Origin: Brachypodium distachyon
Lineage: Eukaryota; Streptophyta; Magnoliopsida; Poales; Poaceae
Direction of reading: 5' to 3'
DNA length: 64,000 nucleotides
Assembly: GCF_000005505.3 (NCBI RefSeq)
Contig: NC_016135.3
Location: forward strand, 12,246,613 to 12,310,612
Shown: positions 1 to 12,400 of the stretch, piece by piece
How the letters are laid out: every line of letters begins with the position of its first letter
Position numbering within the stretch: the stretch's first letter is position 1
Position numbers and translations under genes: made by a program
Notes under the pieces: model-generated
Told to the model about the DNA's origin: nothing
The model's database searches: none
The model's input: only the letters and a program-made list of their open reading frames with translations

Positions 1-2224
1 ACGCCGCCCGCCTCCACGCCCGAGCCGCGCCGCCGCCGGTTTCCGTCGCCGGAAGCCTAACCCGCCGGTGAGCTTTCCCCGATCGATCTCGTCCATCCAT
101 CCATCTCCAACGGTGTAGATTAGATCGTCCTTATTCATTTAAACCGAACCGGTACCAACGAATAGGAATGCGCCACGTGGCACCCGAGTTATAAAATAAA
201 AATGTAATTTCCCCGGATTAATAAAAAGCATTTTTGCAGATAGGCCCCTGTAACTTCAAATGATCACAACTTTAAATCTGTTTGGCCAAATTTAGTGATC
301 CACACCTTTTTAGAATCCTTAGGAAATTTAGAATATTTTGGCACTGTCCAAATTCAAATTTGAATATTTGAATCACATTCAAATTACAGATTAGGGTTTA
401 TACCATTTAAATCATAACTAATTATCTAGAAGTCCTTTTTGAATGAAACCAGTGCCCAAAATTTTGTTTTACTGTCCTCTGTCCAATGGGACAGATAAAT
501 AAATAATTTGAATTAAATTATTCTGCAGATGCAAATAAAATCTCATTTTAGGGTTTAAACCCTAACTTTTCCTTTTCGTTTAAAACCCTAATTGCATATA
601 CTTAATTTATTTTATGCTTTGGTTCAGTAGATCACCCAAATAAAATAAATCAAAACTCATGTCACATGATTTGCATTGCATCATAGTATACATATTCTTT
701 GCTTGTATGGTGTGTTTTATGTATGTGTATGTTTGCTTGATTGTATAGTTTTCTCGGAGAGCGAACTGTGTGACTGTGAAGAGTGTCTGAATACCAACTA
801 CTATCAAGGCAAGTTCACTTTGACCATCATCCTATTACTTTATTATGCACTAGATTTTATTAGTGGCATGGTTAGGATTATTATTGTATCTATGCTAGCT
901 ATGATCCGTCCTAGTAGTATAGGATACCCTTGGCCATGACTTCACCACCAATTGCCATCGTAGTAGTAAAATGCTATGCTATGATAATATACGAGGGTGG
1001 TATTATTACAATGTGATACTATTGAATTACCATATGATTTTCCTAGTGCATGGCAAAACAAGTAATTCAATGAACCGTCCTGGGTGGGCTGCTTTGAGTT
1101 TTCGGATGTAGTGACGTTAGGTCCATTTCTATGGGGCCCGCTGAGTCGTCTCTCCGTGTGATTCGGGAGCGTCCATGGTCGTCTCCCCATGCGATTCGGG
1201 GAGCGCCTGCGTCACAATGTGGGATGCCACCCGGGATAACCAGAGACTAGACTAGTTTCCTGTTTAGTAGCTTCCAGTACAACCACATGGTATTATGGGC
1301 TCTGCCAGGATGGATGTAAGAAATATGAACCCGGATCCGAGGTGACATCGGTATGTAGCAGTGTAGGTGGGGGCGCGTCCCTCAGGTGGTTTGGGGGAAT
1401 ATGTTCTGAAAATTCCTGTAATCGATGCCGTTGCTACTCCACCTAGAGGACAGCAAGGGATTAACACGTCGGTTTCTTGTGGGTAAAGTGTACCACCTCT
1501 CGAGAGTGTCAAACTAAGTACTTAGCCGTGTCCCCGGTTACGGACAATTATGAGCAACTAGATATTGGAGCTGTAAGGAAAGTCTCACTCATTCCAATTT
1601 CCTAATAAAACGAATGGATTGAACTGGATAGGAGCATTGATGTTTCTACTCAATGTGCCTAGGTTAATAGGAGCATGGGTGTTTCTACCCCGTGTCCAAT
1701 AGAATTCAAAACTATTTGTCTAAAAATGATAGGATTTGAATAATGATGCTTTTATGCAAAATAGCCAAACCCCACTTAGCCAAACTATGCATGTATTTGG
1801 TAGGTCCTTTATAACTCTAGTGAGCTTGCCAATACATTCAAATGTATTGACCACGTAGTGGCTGCAATTAACAATGCAGGTGAATCCGACGATGAGTGAG
1901 ATTCGTCGTTTTGTCATGGGTCATGTGCGTACATTCCAACATGCTCTCACCTTGGAGTAGTGTGGCCCTTATGTTTTACCCTTTTCCGCTGCAGTCTTTT
2001 GAAACATTGTTTTATGATGTTGAAACAATATTTGTTTTATGCTGGCCCCAGAGGTCATGCGAGGTTGTAAGTACTATTAAATTCTGGATGATGCGATGAA
2101 ATAAAGTACTTTGACCTTTGCTTCTGTATATTTCACCATGAAACTGTGTGTGCTAGTGAGTCGATCCAGGGACTAGCACAGTAAGCACAGAGATCGGTCC
2201 CTAGTAAGGGGGAGGATCGCTTCA
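1..2224 (+). mobile_element. Family F long LTR-like element, copy 3 (left end outside window)
   Basis: This stretch matches the reverse complement of 18,759-20,960 over its whole visible length, and its last 1.4 kb also matches 25,437-26,828. All three copies end in GGATCGCTTCA. It starts with a GC-rich leader (1-60), followed by AT-rich sequence and then the shared 3' module. No gag or pol homology is visible. Copies 1 and 2 show 5-bp target duplications and TG...CA ends, so this is probably the 3' part of a solo LTR or a non-autonomous (LARD-like) element. A short hairpin, GTGCTAGT/ACTAGCAC at 2,150-2,179, lies close to the 3' end. Short open frames here repeat between copies only because the DNA is conserved. 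Confidence 0.75.
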
Positions 2225-3253
2225 CAAAGATGATTGGTGATGCAGATCTTAGCTCCCAGTGTATTCTAACAACCAGTCAGCAATTTTCGTCCCCAAGGCT
2301 TCAGGGTACTTGGTCACTGTATATGTTAAACATCGAGCTATAACATGGGTTCAAATACATGTTGCTCACCCCTCGGCCGATGTTAATCCACAAAGGGTTT
2401 AGGTACGTGAAAACTATATATGTATTCCTCAGAGATAGAACATGATTCAAATACACGTTGTTCATCTTAGCTCTCAACCAATTTGCTTCGAGTTGTCACT
2501 TTGATGTTAAAAATTTGCTTGACTTATATTTACACAAACCTTTGTACTTCTATGCAAGACTCGACCAATATGAAACCTAGACTACTAAATACATTAATTG
2601 ACTACAAGAAACGAGACATAATTTTCTTTACCAAAGGAGAACTATTTCTCACTTCCTTGTTGATCCACGATAGCGCGATGTGCTCGTTTTTTTTGTTTTC
2701 TTCTGGCCTCCGCAGCTTGAGGGTGGCTACGTGCATGGACGGGCTGCATGCCGCGTGCGTGTTTTGTCGCATATCGTGGTTTCCCTCGTGCGTGTTGCGT
2801 GGCTTTCTACACATTTCTTTGTCCCGTATTGTTGTCATTTTTGAGCCTATTCTGCTGCCGTACACGTGTCATGACACGTGTTGGCCATTCGTGAGGGTGT
2901 ATGTGCCTATATAAGCCTTGTTGTGTGTCTGATTCTTCCATCGGGATTCATTTCTTGGCTGTGGTGTGGTGGTGTTGGTTGTTTCTGGCCGTCGTGCTAT
3001 TGTCTGTCGCCGTCATTGCGTGATCTATTGATGGGATTCGGAATTATTCGTCGTCTGCGAGGTAAGCTGATGAATCTAGCCATTTATATATTTGTTTTAA
3101 AGCATGGGTATAACAATGGTTGATTATTATTGAGATGTTGTTGGGTTTATATTCTCGTGTTGTTGTTTGTGGTGCTTCTTTTGTCTGTTTGTTTGCTTGA
3201 CCGTCTTGTTGCTATTGTTTTTTTTATTGATAGGGCGGTGTGCCTTTTGTTTT
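2225..3253 (+). promoter_or_regulatory. Upstream region of the Helitron gene, with TATA box
   Basis: No coding homology is visible in this kilobase. A good TATA box, CTATATAAG, lies at 2,907-2,915. It is preceded by an imperfect palindrome with two ACACGTG-like boxes around 2,863-2,880. A GT donor-like site follows at about 3,060, and a pyrimidine tract with a possible AG acceptor near 3,230 precedes the ATG at 3,254. This looks like the promoter, leader and a first intron of the RepHel gene. A Helitron 5' terminus (TC...) could not be placed with confidence. Confidence 0.4.
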
Positions 3254-6200
3254 ATGGCTGATCGGGTCCGTGGTCGTGGAAGTCGTTGTGGTAGCCGTGG
3301 TGGTTGTGGTCGTCGGGCCGGTGCCCGTGTTCGTGATCGTGGGGGCGGTCGTGGTGGTCGGCGCGGCGAAGGTTGGGATGTCTCGTCTTTTTGTGTCTCA
3401 GGTTTGGGTTATTTGAGATCCTTATTTTGCGTGATGGGTTTGTGTTTTTCTGTCTGTCAGTGGCTTACGTGGTTGGCTCTTCTGTCGGCCATGTGGGGAC
3501 GTCGTCGTCTGCAGCAGCGTTGGTTGGCTCAGGTGCTTTGGTGCCATCTTCTCGTGGTTTGCTGATCGGTATGTGGAGTGCTTGGGTGTTTTGTTGTTTA
3601 ATTCTTTTGTATGTAGTGGTCTCTTCTTTCGCCATGAATTTGGTTGGAGTTTTCATATTAGGGAATATGGTCCTCGGGCAAATCAGAAGAAGCGGTTGCG
3701 CCAATTGAGGGAGCGCTTATTTGGTTAGTATCTTGCTGTTAGGTTGTGTCTTTGTTTTTCATTTCCTCTCTTCTCGGTTTTGTGTTACGTTTCCTTGCGG
3801 TCGTGTTTCTCGTCTTGCCCAGGTCCATCTATATGTCGATCCATTGGCGGTGGTTGTCCCGTGCTCAGTAAGGAGTACATTTATACGTGAAAGGTGGGTT
3901 ACGGTTGTTATGATTGATTTGGTGTTGCGATCTTGGTGGCTAGGCGTTCCATTTTTTTTCCAGGTAGTCTTCATGGCAGGTCACATCATGGAGGTCTGGA
4001 TTACATGTGTGCTTTTTGCGGCGCTTTGTTTTGGTATTCGGAGAGAGTTGTTGGTGGCAGTGTGCATGGCAATGTGCTCTACAATCTTTGTTGCAAGGGT
4101 GGTCGTGTGTGCTTACCACTGTATAAGGAGTGGCCATCTCCGTTGAGAGAACTTGTCAGTTTCAGCGGGGGTTCACGTGTCAGGGAATTTATGAGGCTTA
4201 TTCGCTCATATAACTCATTGTTTGCGTTCACTTCGATGGGAGTTGCGGTTGACAAGAGTACTAACACTGGTGATGGTCCGTATGTTTTTCGTATTTGTGG
4301 CAAAGTGCAATACTTATTGGGACCTTGGTGCTTCCGCCTGAAAAGAACCCGTGTTTTGCGCAGTTGTATGTCTATGACACCAACAATGAGCTCCGTAATC
4401 GTCTTGATGTGTTTGGAGTGGTCGGCGAGTGCAAGGACCGGCCTGATGCTCATATTGTTGCTTCATTGACTAAGATGCTTAATGCACAACGTGTTGGTTC
4501 GAACGTTTCGTATGGCCTCTCATCGTGTGTGTTCTCCGGTTTGTCCGAATTTGGCTATAAGGATTGTTGGATCGGGGTCGTCGGATCCCAATGTTTATAG
4601 TCCTCCTGCTTCGTCCGAGTTGGCTGCTCTTGTTGTGGGCGATTTTACTGCGGAGCGGTGTAAGTTTGATAATGTTGTTCAGCGGCAGGATGGCCCGTTG
4701 ACGCATGTTTCTGAATTGCATCCGGCGTTAATGGCCTTACAGTATCCTTTGCTGTTTCCGTATGGCGAGAAGGGGTTCTATATTGGCATGAAGTATGTTT
4801 CTGTTGGTGGTCGTGATTCTCGGCGGGATGAGGTGTCCATGCTCGAGTACTATTCGTATCGATGCCATTATAGACTGAACCAGCCTAACCCGTATCTATG
4901 TTGCGGTAGTCTTTCTGATCAGATAAAGGTCGATGCTTATTCATGTGTCGAGTGGACAGGCCTTTCTTTGTTCTTCGGAACCAAGAAAAGTTGCGAGGCG
5001 AGTCGTATCAGGGTTTGGTGGACGCCATTGGGCAAGGTTCTTCCTCTGGCAAGAATTTTGGCGTTAGGGTTTTGCTTCGGGCGAGTTTTGTTGGTTCTCG
5101 CCGTTATATGGCTCAGAATTACCAGGATGCGATGGCAATCTGCAGGTTCTATGGTGCTCCTGATCTGTTTGTGACGTTCACCTGCAACCCTAAGTGGGAT
5201 GAGATTGCTGATGCTTTGAGGCTTGAGCCTGGTCTGGCGCCGGCTGATAGATCCGATCTGGTTTCACGTGTTTTTAGGATGAAATTGGATGAGCTATATG
5301 ATGATGTTAAGGGTGGCTCTGTGTTTGGTCCTGTCCGTGCAGGTGATGTGTTATTTCACGTGCTTTTCGGATTTTTTTCGTATTTGCGTATTTTCTTTTT
5401 GTGCACTCTTGGCTCATATTTGTTTTCTTGTGTGCGGTGCGGCTCTTTACACGGTGGAGTTTCAAAAGCGCGGACTTCCGCATGCGCATATGCTTGTGTG
5501 GCTGGAAGGTGGTCAACGTTTTTCTGTCGAATATGTCTCTGATTTGCCTCCGAGCGCTATTGATGCTGTTATATCCGCTGAGCTTCCGGATGTTTTTCTC
5601 GATCCTTTGCTCTACGCTCTTGTTGATGAGTTTATGGTGCATTGGCCTTGTGGAAGGATGAATGCACGTTGTCCTTGTATGAAGGATGGTGTTTGTTCGA
5701 AGCGATATCCTAAGAGTTTTCATTCTTCGACAGTTGTTGATAACGATGGGTATGTCACCTATAGAAGGCGTGAGGATAATCCTTTTGTTATGAAGTGTGT
5801 GCATCGTCTTGATAATAGATGGGTTGTTCCTTATAATGCTTGGCTTCTTAGGAAGTTGCATGCTCATATAAATGTTGAGTGGTGCAACAAGACTCATTTG
5901 GTCAAGTATTTGTTCAAGTACGTGCACAAAGGACTTGATCGTGCGAAGGCTAAGGTATTTGTTCCTTCGGGTTCTGGCGATGGTGAGTCGTCTTTGCATT
6001 TATCGTCCATGCCTTCTCGTGATTTGCCTTGTGTGGACGGGGCTGCTGAGGCAGTGATGGTCGCATCTTTGTCGGATGCCTCCCTTGTGGTCGTAAAAGG
6101 TGTTGATGAGGTTGAGGAATATTTGAGTTGCAGATATTTGTCCTCTTGCGAAGCTATTTGGAGGTTGTTTGCTTTTGATCTGCATGTTTGGTTTCCTTCT

Positions 6201-7856
6201 GTGGAGCGTCTTTAGATCCATCTTCCTGGTATGAACAGATTGACATATTCTGAGGATGATGATATTGCCAATGTTGTTGGGAGGGAAGGTGCTAGGAAAA
6301 GTTCTCTTATAGAGTGGTTTGCTATGAATCGCGAGCATACAGAGTGTCGTGATCTCAAGTATTGTGAGTTCACATCTAGATATACGTGGTATCCTGATGA
6401 GAAGAAATGGGCTGCTCGTGGCAAGGGTTATAAAGTTGGCAGAATTCGATATGTACACCCTACCCCTGGTGAGTTGTTTTATTTGCAGATGCTTTTGATG
6501 ACAGTTCATGGGGCATGTGGCTACAGGGATCTTAAGACACATATGGGTAGGTACCATCCTACTTTTCATGAAGCATGTCAGGCTAGGGGTCTTCTCGGTG
6601 ATGACAGTGAGTGGGAGCGTGTATTTCAAGAGTCTGTTTTGTGGGCCACTCCGGGTCAGCCGCGTGATCTTTTTGTTACCTTGCTTATGTTTTGTGATGT
6701 TGGAGATGCTGGCTCTCTCTTCAATAAGTTTTGGGGGTACATGGCTGAGGATCTCTCTTATCGAATACGTTCAGCTTTGCGAAAGCAGATTATGTGGTGC
6801 CAGAGTTTTTGTTACGCGTACATTTGGTGAGAGAGTTGTCCATTCTTTTCAATAATAATGGTGGTTCTATAGAGTCGTATAATCTTCCTGCTGTTGTAGC
6901 GCCTGATGGAGGGTCTGCGAGGAACAGGTTGGTTTATGAAGAGACGTGCTATGATGTGTCGGCCTTGAGAGCTGAGTGGGAGTTGCTCTATTCTAGGCTT
7001 AACGAGGGGCATCTGTTGGTTTACCACAGTATTCTAGATTCTGTTGAGGTGCGGAAGCCAGGTGTTTCGTTCGTGTCGGGTTATGGTGCTACCGGGAAGA
7101 CGTTTTTGTGGAAAACTTTCGCTGCTAGGTTGCGATCTCAAGGAAGGATTGTTCTTGTTGTTGCTTCTTCTGGTGTTGCTGCTTGGTTGCTTCCTGGTGG
7201 TTGTACGGCTCATTCATGTTTTCACATTCCCGTGGATGTTGATGGTAAGTCGTTTTGTGCTATTGGTTGTGGTACCATGGTTGCTGATCTTATTAGACAG
7301 ACTTCGTTGATTCTGTGGGATGAGGCTCCTATGACTCATAGGAGATGCTTTGAGTGTCTTGATCGCACTCTCAGAGATGTGCTGTCTGCGGACAATGGAT
7401 TCAACTCGACCCTTGTCTTTGGAGGTCTTCCTGTTGTGTTGGGCGGTGATTTCCGTCAGGTACTTCCTGTTTTGCCTGGTGCATCTAGGATGGATGTCTT
7501 GGACGTAGCTTTATGTAGCTCTCCTCTGTGGCAGGGTTTGAGTATATTCAGCCTTGATGTTAATATGAGATTGCAGTCTCATGGGTTGTCTGATGAGGAG
7601 CGGGTGTTGATGTCCAGTTTTGGTACATGGGTTCTTGACGTGGGTGATGGCCTGCTGCCCACCCGTGTTCATAAGGACGACCCTGAACGCTGTTGAGTGG
7701 ATATACCTGATTGTTTTCTCATTAAATGCGGTCAAGACAAGGTTGCTGCTATAGTTGCCGACGTGTATGTTGATTTTGTGTCTTGTTATCGGGACATAAG
7801 TTATCTTGCTGGCAGAGCGATTATATGCCCAACAAATGCGGTGGTTGTCGTGGTGG
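3254..7856 (+). pseudogene. Helitron RepHel (replication initiator plus PIF1-like helicase), decayed and 3'-truncated
   Basis: This is the transposase gene of an autonomous Helitron, a rolling-circle element. The N-terminus is Arg/Gly-rich (ATG 3,254). A Cys-type motif and a Helitron-like N domain follow (about 4,000-5,000; landmarks FYGAPDLFVTFTCNPKW at about 5,140-5,205). The HUH nuclease motif, GLPHAHMLVW, is at about 5,475-5,505 and the tyrosine region, YLFKYVHKG, at about 5,900-5,935. The helicase has Walker A GYGATGKT at about 7,081-7,104 and Walker B LILWDEAP at about 7,310-7,333. Several frameshifts break it (for example near 4,300, 5,000 and 6,800), a probable intron lies at about 5,340-5,450, and there are in-frame stops at 6,213-6,215 (TAG) and 7,694-7,696 (TGA). 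The helicase C-terminus is missing because a Tat LTR begins at 7,857. The protein is dead, but its family is clear. Confidence 0.9.
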
Positions 7857-8659
7857 TGTCACGGCAGATGCCATAGGATGGCTTAACTTGGGGCCGATGG
7901 ACGAAGGAGGATCCGGAGGAGGGAGGACGTGGAGAAGAACACGCACGATTTGCACAAAAACAGACAGATTTACCCAGGTTCGGAGCCTTCTTGCCGAGGT
8001 AAGACTCCTACTCCTGCTTTGTTGTATTAGCCGAGATAAGCAAGCTCTACAATGGCTCTCCTTGAGCTGTATTCTTGAGGAAGAAGAAGAACAAGGGGAA
8101 ACCCTAGAATGTCTAAGTGCTTGCTCTGCTCTCCAGGGAGGTGTAGTGTTCTATTTATGGGCCAGGCATGTCACACTGACATGCGGGCCGAGTCTAACGT
8201 CACCTTCTTTGGGCCCCGCCGGGCACGCGGCTCGGTTCCCTCCAGGCAGTACCGCAGGGGACAAAACAACTTTACTTTTCCCTGCCAGCCTACAACGGGT
8301 ACAGCTATCCTCTGTCGGCTTCCGTCATAGATTCCCTTTCGGTGCTTCTCTAGCGTGGTCACCTGACACCGGTACGCAGGCGCTGACTGCTTTTCTGAGA
8401 TGATGATGGCGCTGCTTTACTTTGCACCGCGTGGTCAAGATAAGACCGTTGAAGGATCTCGGCACCGCCGAGGTCAAGGGGCTCGTCCTTCTCCTGCAAA
8501 CTTACAAGATAAGAAAACTATGCCGGCATACGCCCCGGATGCCGGCTTATCGTTAGTTTAACTTTATGATGCTGGCATATGTTGCTATGCCGGCTTTGCC
8601 TTCGTTATCTCGGCTAGAGTTGTGTCGCCATGACCCTACCCGGGGTCATGCCCCCGACA
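7857..8659 (-). repeat. 3' LTR of the minus-strand Tat element
   Basis: On the minus strand the LTR runs from TGTCGGGGGC (8,659) to CCGTGACA (7,857), about 803 bp with short inverted TGTC/GACA ends. A TATA-like CATAAATAG lies on the minus strand at 8,151-8,159. Just outside it, the minus strand reads a purine-rich GGGGACTAG, a plausible polypurine tract. The left end abuts Helitron coding sequence exactly where homology stops. Confidence 0.7.
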
Positions 8660-9440
8660 CTAGTCCCCGAAGCTGTTGTGGTCCGGCATAGAAGGATGTC
8701 GGGCTCCGACAGTTTCCCATAGAGAGACCACTGACACCTGCTTGGGTCCAGCCGAGAGGGATGCCGAGACAACCCCAGGTCCTACTAGCTGAGATCAATT
8801 CATTCCGGCACTCCGGGTTGGCGTGCTTATCCAGCCTTTAGCCGAGATTCTTTCTTCTCCATGACCGACAATTAAAAACTTACTTCCGCCGACATAACCG
8901 CCACCAACGGGAGGATAAAGCTTGAGTTACTGCCACTGCGCTTTTTGAGGCGAGCGTGCTGTCGTGTCGGACAGTGAGGCCGACAGAGCCTTTAAGGATA
9001 GAATTTCGGTTCCCACGCGAACACTTATCCTCCGGATCTCGCGGGATTTTCGGCGGCACACCGCGCAGTAACCGAGTGTGCGCCTTGATGAGCATAACTG
9101 CCCAAATCGTGCGCAATCTTCCCATTAGCCACTAAGGTGGTGGCACGGGAAACGCGCACCCCATCACTTAGCCTCGCATATAAAAGGAGGAGGAGGGCGT
9201 GGGCAGAAAACCCTTCGCACTCCTTGCTCTCTTAGCCCCTTCGTTCTCCTCTGCTCCTTGTGCACTTCGCCGCCGTCTGCTAACTCCGAGCATCCCCGCC
9301 ACCGCGGTTTCTCGCCTCCGAGCTCGCAGCCGCCGCTTCGCTCGCAACCGCCTAGCCCTCCGCTGCACCTGCTTGCTAGCTCAGGCTTCACGCAGGCACT
9401 TCCCCACCGAAGCTCCAAACCCTAGATCTGTTTCCCTTCA
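8660..9440 (+). promoter_or_regulatory. Promoter and 5' leader of the antisense gene in the Tat element
   Basis: A strong plus-strand TATA box, ATATAAAAGG, lies at 9,178-9,187. It is followed by a C-rich leader with CTCTT/CTCC runs and then the ATG at 9,441. The spacing gives a leader of roughly 230 bases. The sequence between 8,660 and 9,170 has no visible coding content. That a TATA box points toward the antisense gene, opposite to the LTR promoter, suggests independent transcription (inference). Confidence 0.5.
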
Positions 9441-12400
9441 ATGGCGTCTTCTTCTCGCAACCCAGCCGTCGACCCTGCTGCTCAGGCGGAGGAGAGGACC
9501 AGCTCCGAGCGTGCAGCCTGGGAGGGCTCCGACGTAACCCCGGCGAACATCGAGTGGCTCCGCCGCTCCCGGCGAGTCCCGGAGGAGGTCGAGTGCCGGG
9601 TTCCCGGCGGAGAAATCGTGCCGACCCCCGAAGCCAGTGAGTGCGTCGTCTTCCTCTCGCACTTCGAGTGTGGTTTTGCTCTCCCCGCTAGCGATTTCTT
9701 TAGAACTTTTCTAGATTTCATTGGCCTCCAGCCGCACCATCTTCCGGTGAATGCCATTCTCACCCTCTCGGCATTCGTCACCTGCTGTGAGGGTTATCTC
9801 GGCCTCTGGCCATCCATCAACCTATGGTCCCGATACTTCATGTTCCGGCCACAAGTTCTCCCGGACAAATATAATCCTGGCGCCGCAAAGCCGATGACCC
9901 AATGCGGCGCCGCCACCATCGTCCCTCGCCGTAACTCGGCATTCCCAAGGATCCAGGGTCTTGAGTCATGTAAAAAATGCCTCAAGACCTTTTTTTATGT
10001 CAAAAACATCTCTTCGGACGATAAGATCAACCTGCCGGGGTTCGAAGTCGCCCCCGGAAGAGAAGAGGAACTGGTCCTTCGATCCTAAGGAGACCAATCC
10101 GGAGGTCAACGAGATCCATACCGCCATCCTCGAGCTCAAGGAGGAGGGGATGACGGCCGACGATCTCCTGGCGACGTTTATGTACCGGCGGCTGTGCCCG
10201 CTCCAGCGCCGGTTACACAAAATGTGCTTCTACAGCGGTTAGCTTGACCTGGACCGAGTGTCTACAGTCCAGCTTAACCAGGTTGAAGTCCGGCGCTGGG
10301 TCAAAGCGATTGCAAAGACCAGCCTGCCGGAGCAGTGGAGCTGGGGTATGCCGACGTACAACCGGAAGCATCGAGCGCCCCCGGTAAGTTTTTCATTTAT
10401 ATGTAACTTCTGCTCTTGTCCGATATAAGATTATACCGGCCTTGCTTTGAATTAACTCGGTGGCACCTGATTTTTCTCTGCAGAGGTTCGCCCATCAAGG
10501 GAATGAAGACGGGAGATCCCCGGACAAACGCTTTGTGGCCCCGCGCCTGACCATCGACCATGAAGATCCGGATTCGGAGGACTTCATGCCGATCGCTCAT
10601 GCCGGCCCCCGCCGTACGGAACGTAAGAATCTCTACCATCTTCTTGTAATCCTTTCGATATTTGTTAGCAATGTACTTATACCTGCTCTATCCCGGACGC
10701 AGCCGACTCGGGCGCCGACTCGGGAGAAACACGCTGTCTCAAAGAAGCGCGCCGCCGAGAAGGACCTTTCGCAGAATATGAAGCGAAAGAAGGCTGCGAC
10801 TCGGCCCCAAGCCCAAACCCTTGGTTGTCGGGTAAGGCCAATCTCACCTCGACCGCTTATGTCGGTCTTCTTCTTTTGTTGTCAAGCAAATAGCTAAGTT
10901 TTACTCCTGCAGGGAGGCTTTGGCGGCCACACAATCTCAGACGTGTACCGCGTCTGAGATTCCGGTGGCTCGTTCTTCCCGCGCCGAGGCCTCAAACCCG
11001 GCCGCGGGCGGGACTGAGACCACCGTGGATCCGACATCCCCCTCTCGGGATGTCGGTCCAAGCGCCGACGCCACGGTCGTCGGTCAGTCCGAGACTCCTG
11101 CGGCCGGGGTCTCGGCAACCGAGGCTGCAGTCGAGGCAGCCCCCTCCTCGGCCGCAGTCGAAACAACAGCGGAGCCGCCGGCCTTCGAGACGCCGCAAGA
11201 GCCGGCGACGGGTCCTCAGGAATCCCAAGAGCCGCAGCCAACTCCAACGCCACCTCCATCTCTGTCGCGGCCAAAAGAGGATGCCCAAGTTGCTGCTACC
11301 CGGGCCGCGAAGGCTAAAGGCCCTGCTGCCGCAGCAGGGTCAACGGCTCCGGGATCCCCTGGCCCGCATCATTCCGGCCAGCAGCAGGAGGTTCCACTCC
11401 GGATGTCCAGCGGACAGAGCTGGGGGTCATTGGGCCAGTCCGTCATGGACTGGAACAGCGCCGACCACTACGAGGTGAATTCCAGCATCTTGCAGTTGGC
11501 GCGGCCGAGCCCTTTGGTGGGGGCTCCCCCGGCAGCGACTCCGGAGTCGGTGTCGGCACGAATGTACCAGGCCCGGGTGGCCTTGTTCGAGACGAGCCGA
11601 GCTACCGAGGTACGCAGAAATCCTTAAGAAACTTTAACTCTTATTTCCAGTATAGTATCCATACTCCTAGTCCCCGAGGTTTAGGGCGAGTAAGAATTAG
11701 TCGGCCCGAAGCTTATCTCGTAGAACTTCGAACACTTATTCCTCGAGATTCAGGCCGAGTTTTAGAATAGTCGGCCTGAAGCTTAGAAGCTGCAAGCACT
11801 TATTCCCCGAGATTCCGGCCCGGTTTTAGAATAGTCGGCCTGAAGCTTAGAAGCTTCGAACCCTTATTCCCCAAGATTCAGGCCGGGTTTTAGAATAGTC
11901 GGCCTGAAGCTTAGAAGCTTCGAACTCTTATTCCCCATTAACTGCCTGTTATAGTGAACTTACTTGTGCATCTCCATCTTGCAGCTTTGCATGAACAAGC
12001 ACACTGCAGTCTTTAAGGGGCTGTTGGGCAAGTATAAGAAGCTGGCGGCATCGCACGAGGCCCTGAAGGCTGAGCGCGAGAGCCAGAGTAAGTATATCCT
12101 ACCAAGATAAAATCTTTGTCCGAGTATCCATATTTAGCATAAACTGACATTTGTTCCTGTTCACAACCGGGACAACGCCCAAGTGGCAGAGCTGCTAAAG
12201 CGTGTCGCCGAGGTTCAAGGTAACATTTCGTCCTCAATCCGAGCTCCATGCATATTAAACGTCAGCCTCTGTAATCTACGTCCGTTTAAACAGATGAGAA
12301 GACTCGGCTGGTCGATCAGCACCGGGAAGAAATTACCCGGCTGCAACCGCAGATCGCGGTGCAGGCTAAGGCGCACCAGACCGAGGCGAACCAACTCACC

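Noticed and set aside
676..939. Small sense frame in family F with CDCEECLN and hydrophobic tail
   Set aside because: Found in copies 1 and 3 only and absent as a frame in copy 2. No domain; explained by DNA conservation.
2483..3123. Open frames before the Helitron gene
   Set aside because: They overlap on both strands, surround a TATA box and have no homology; treated as promoter/leader.
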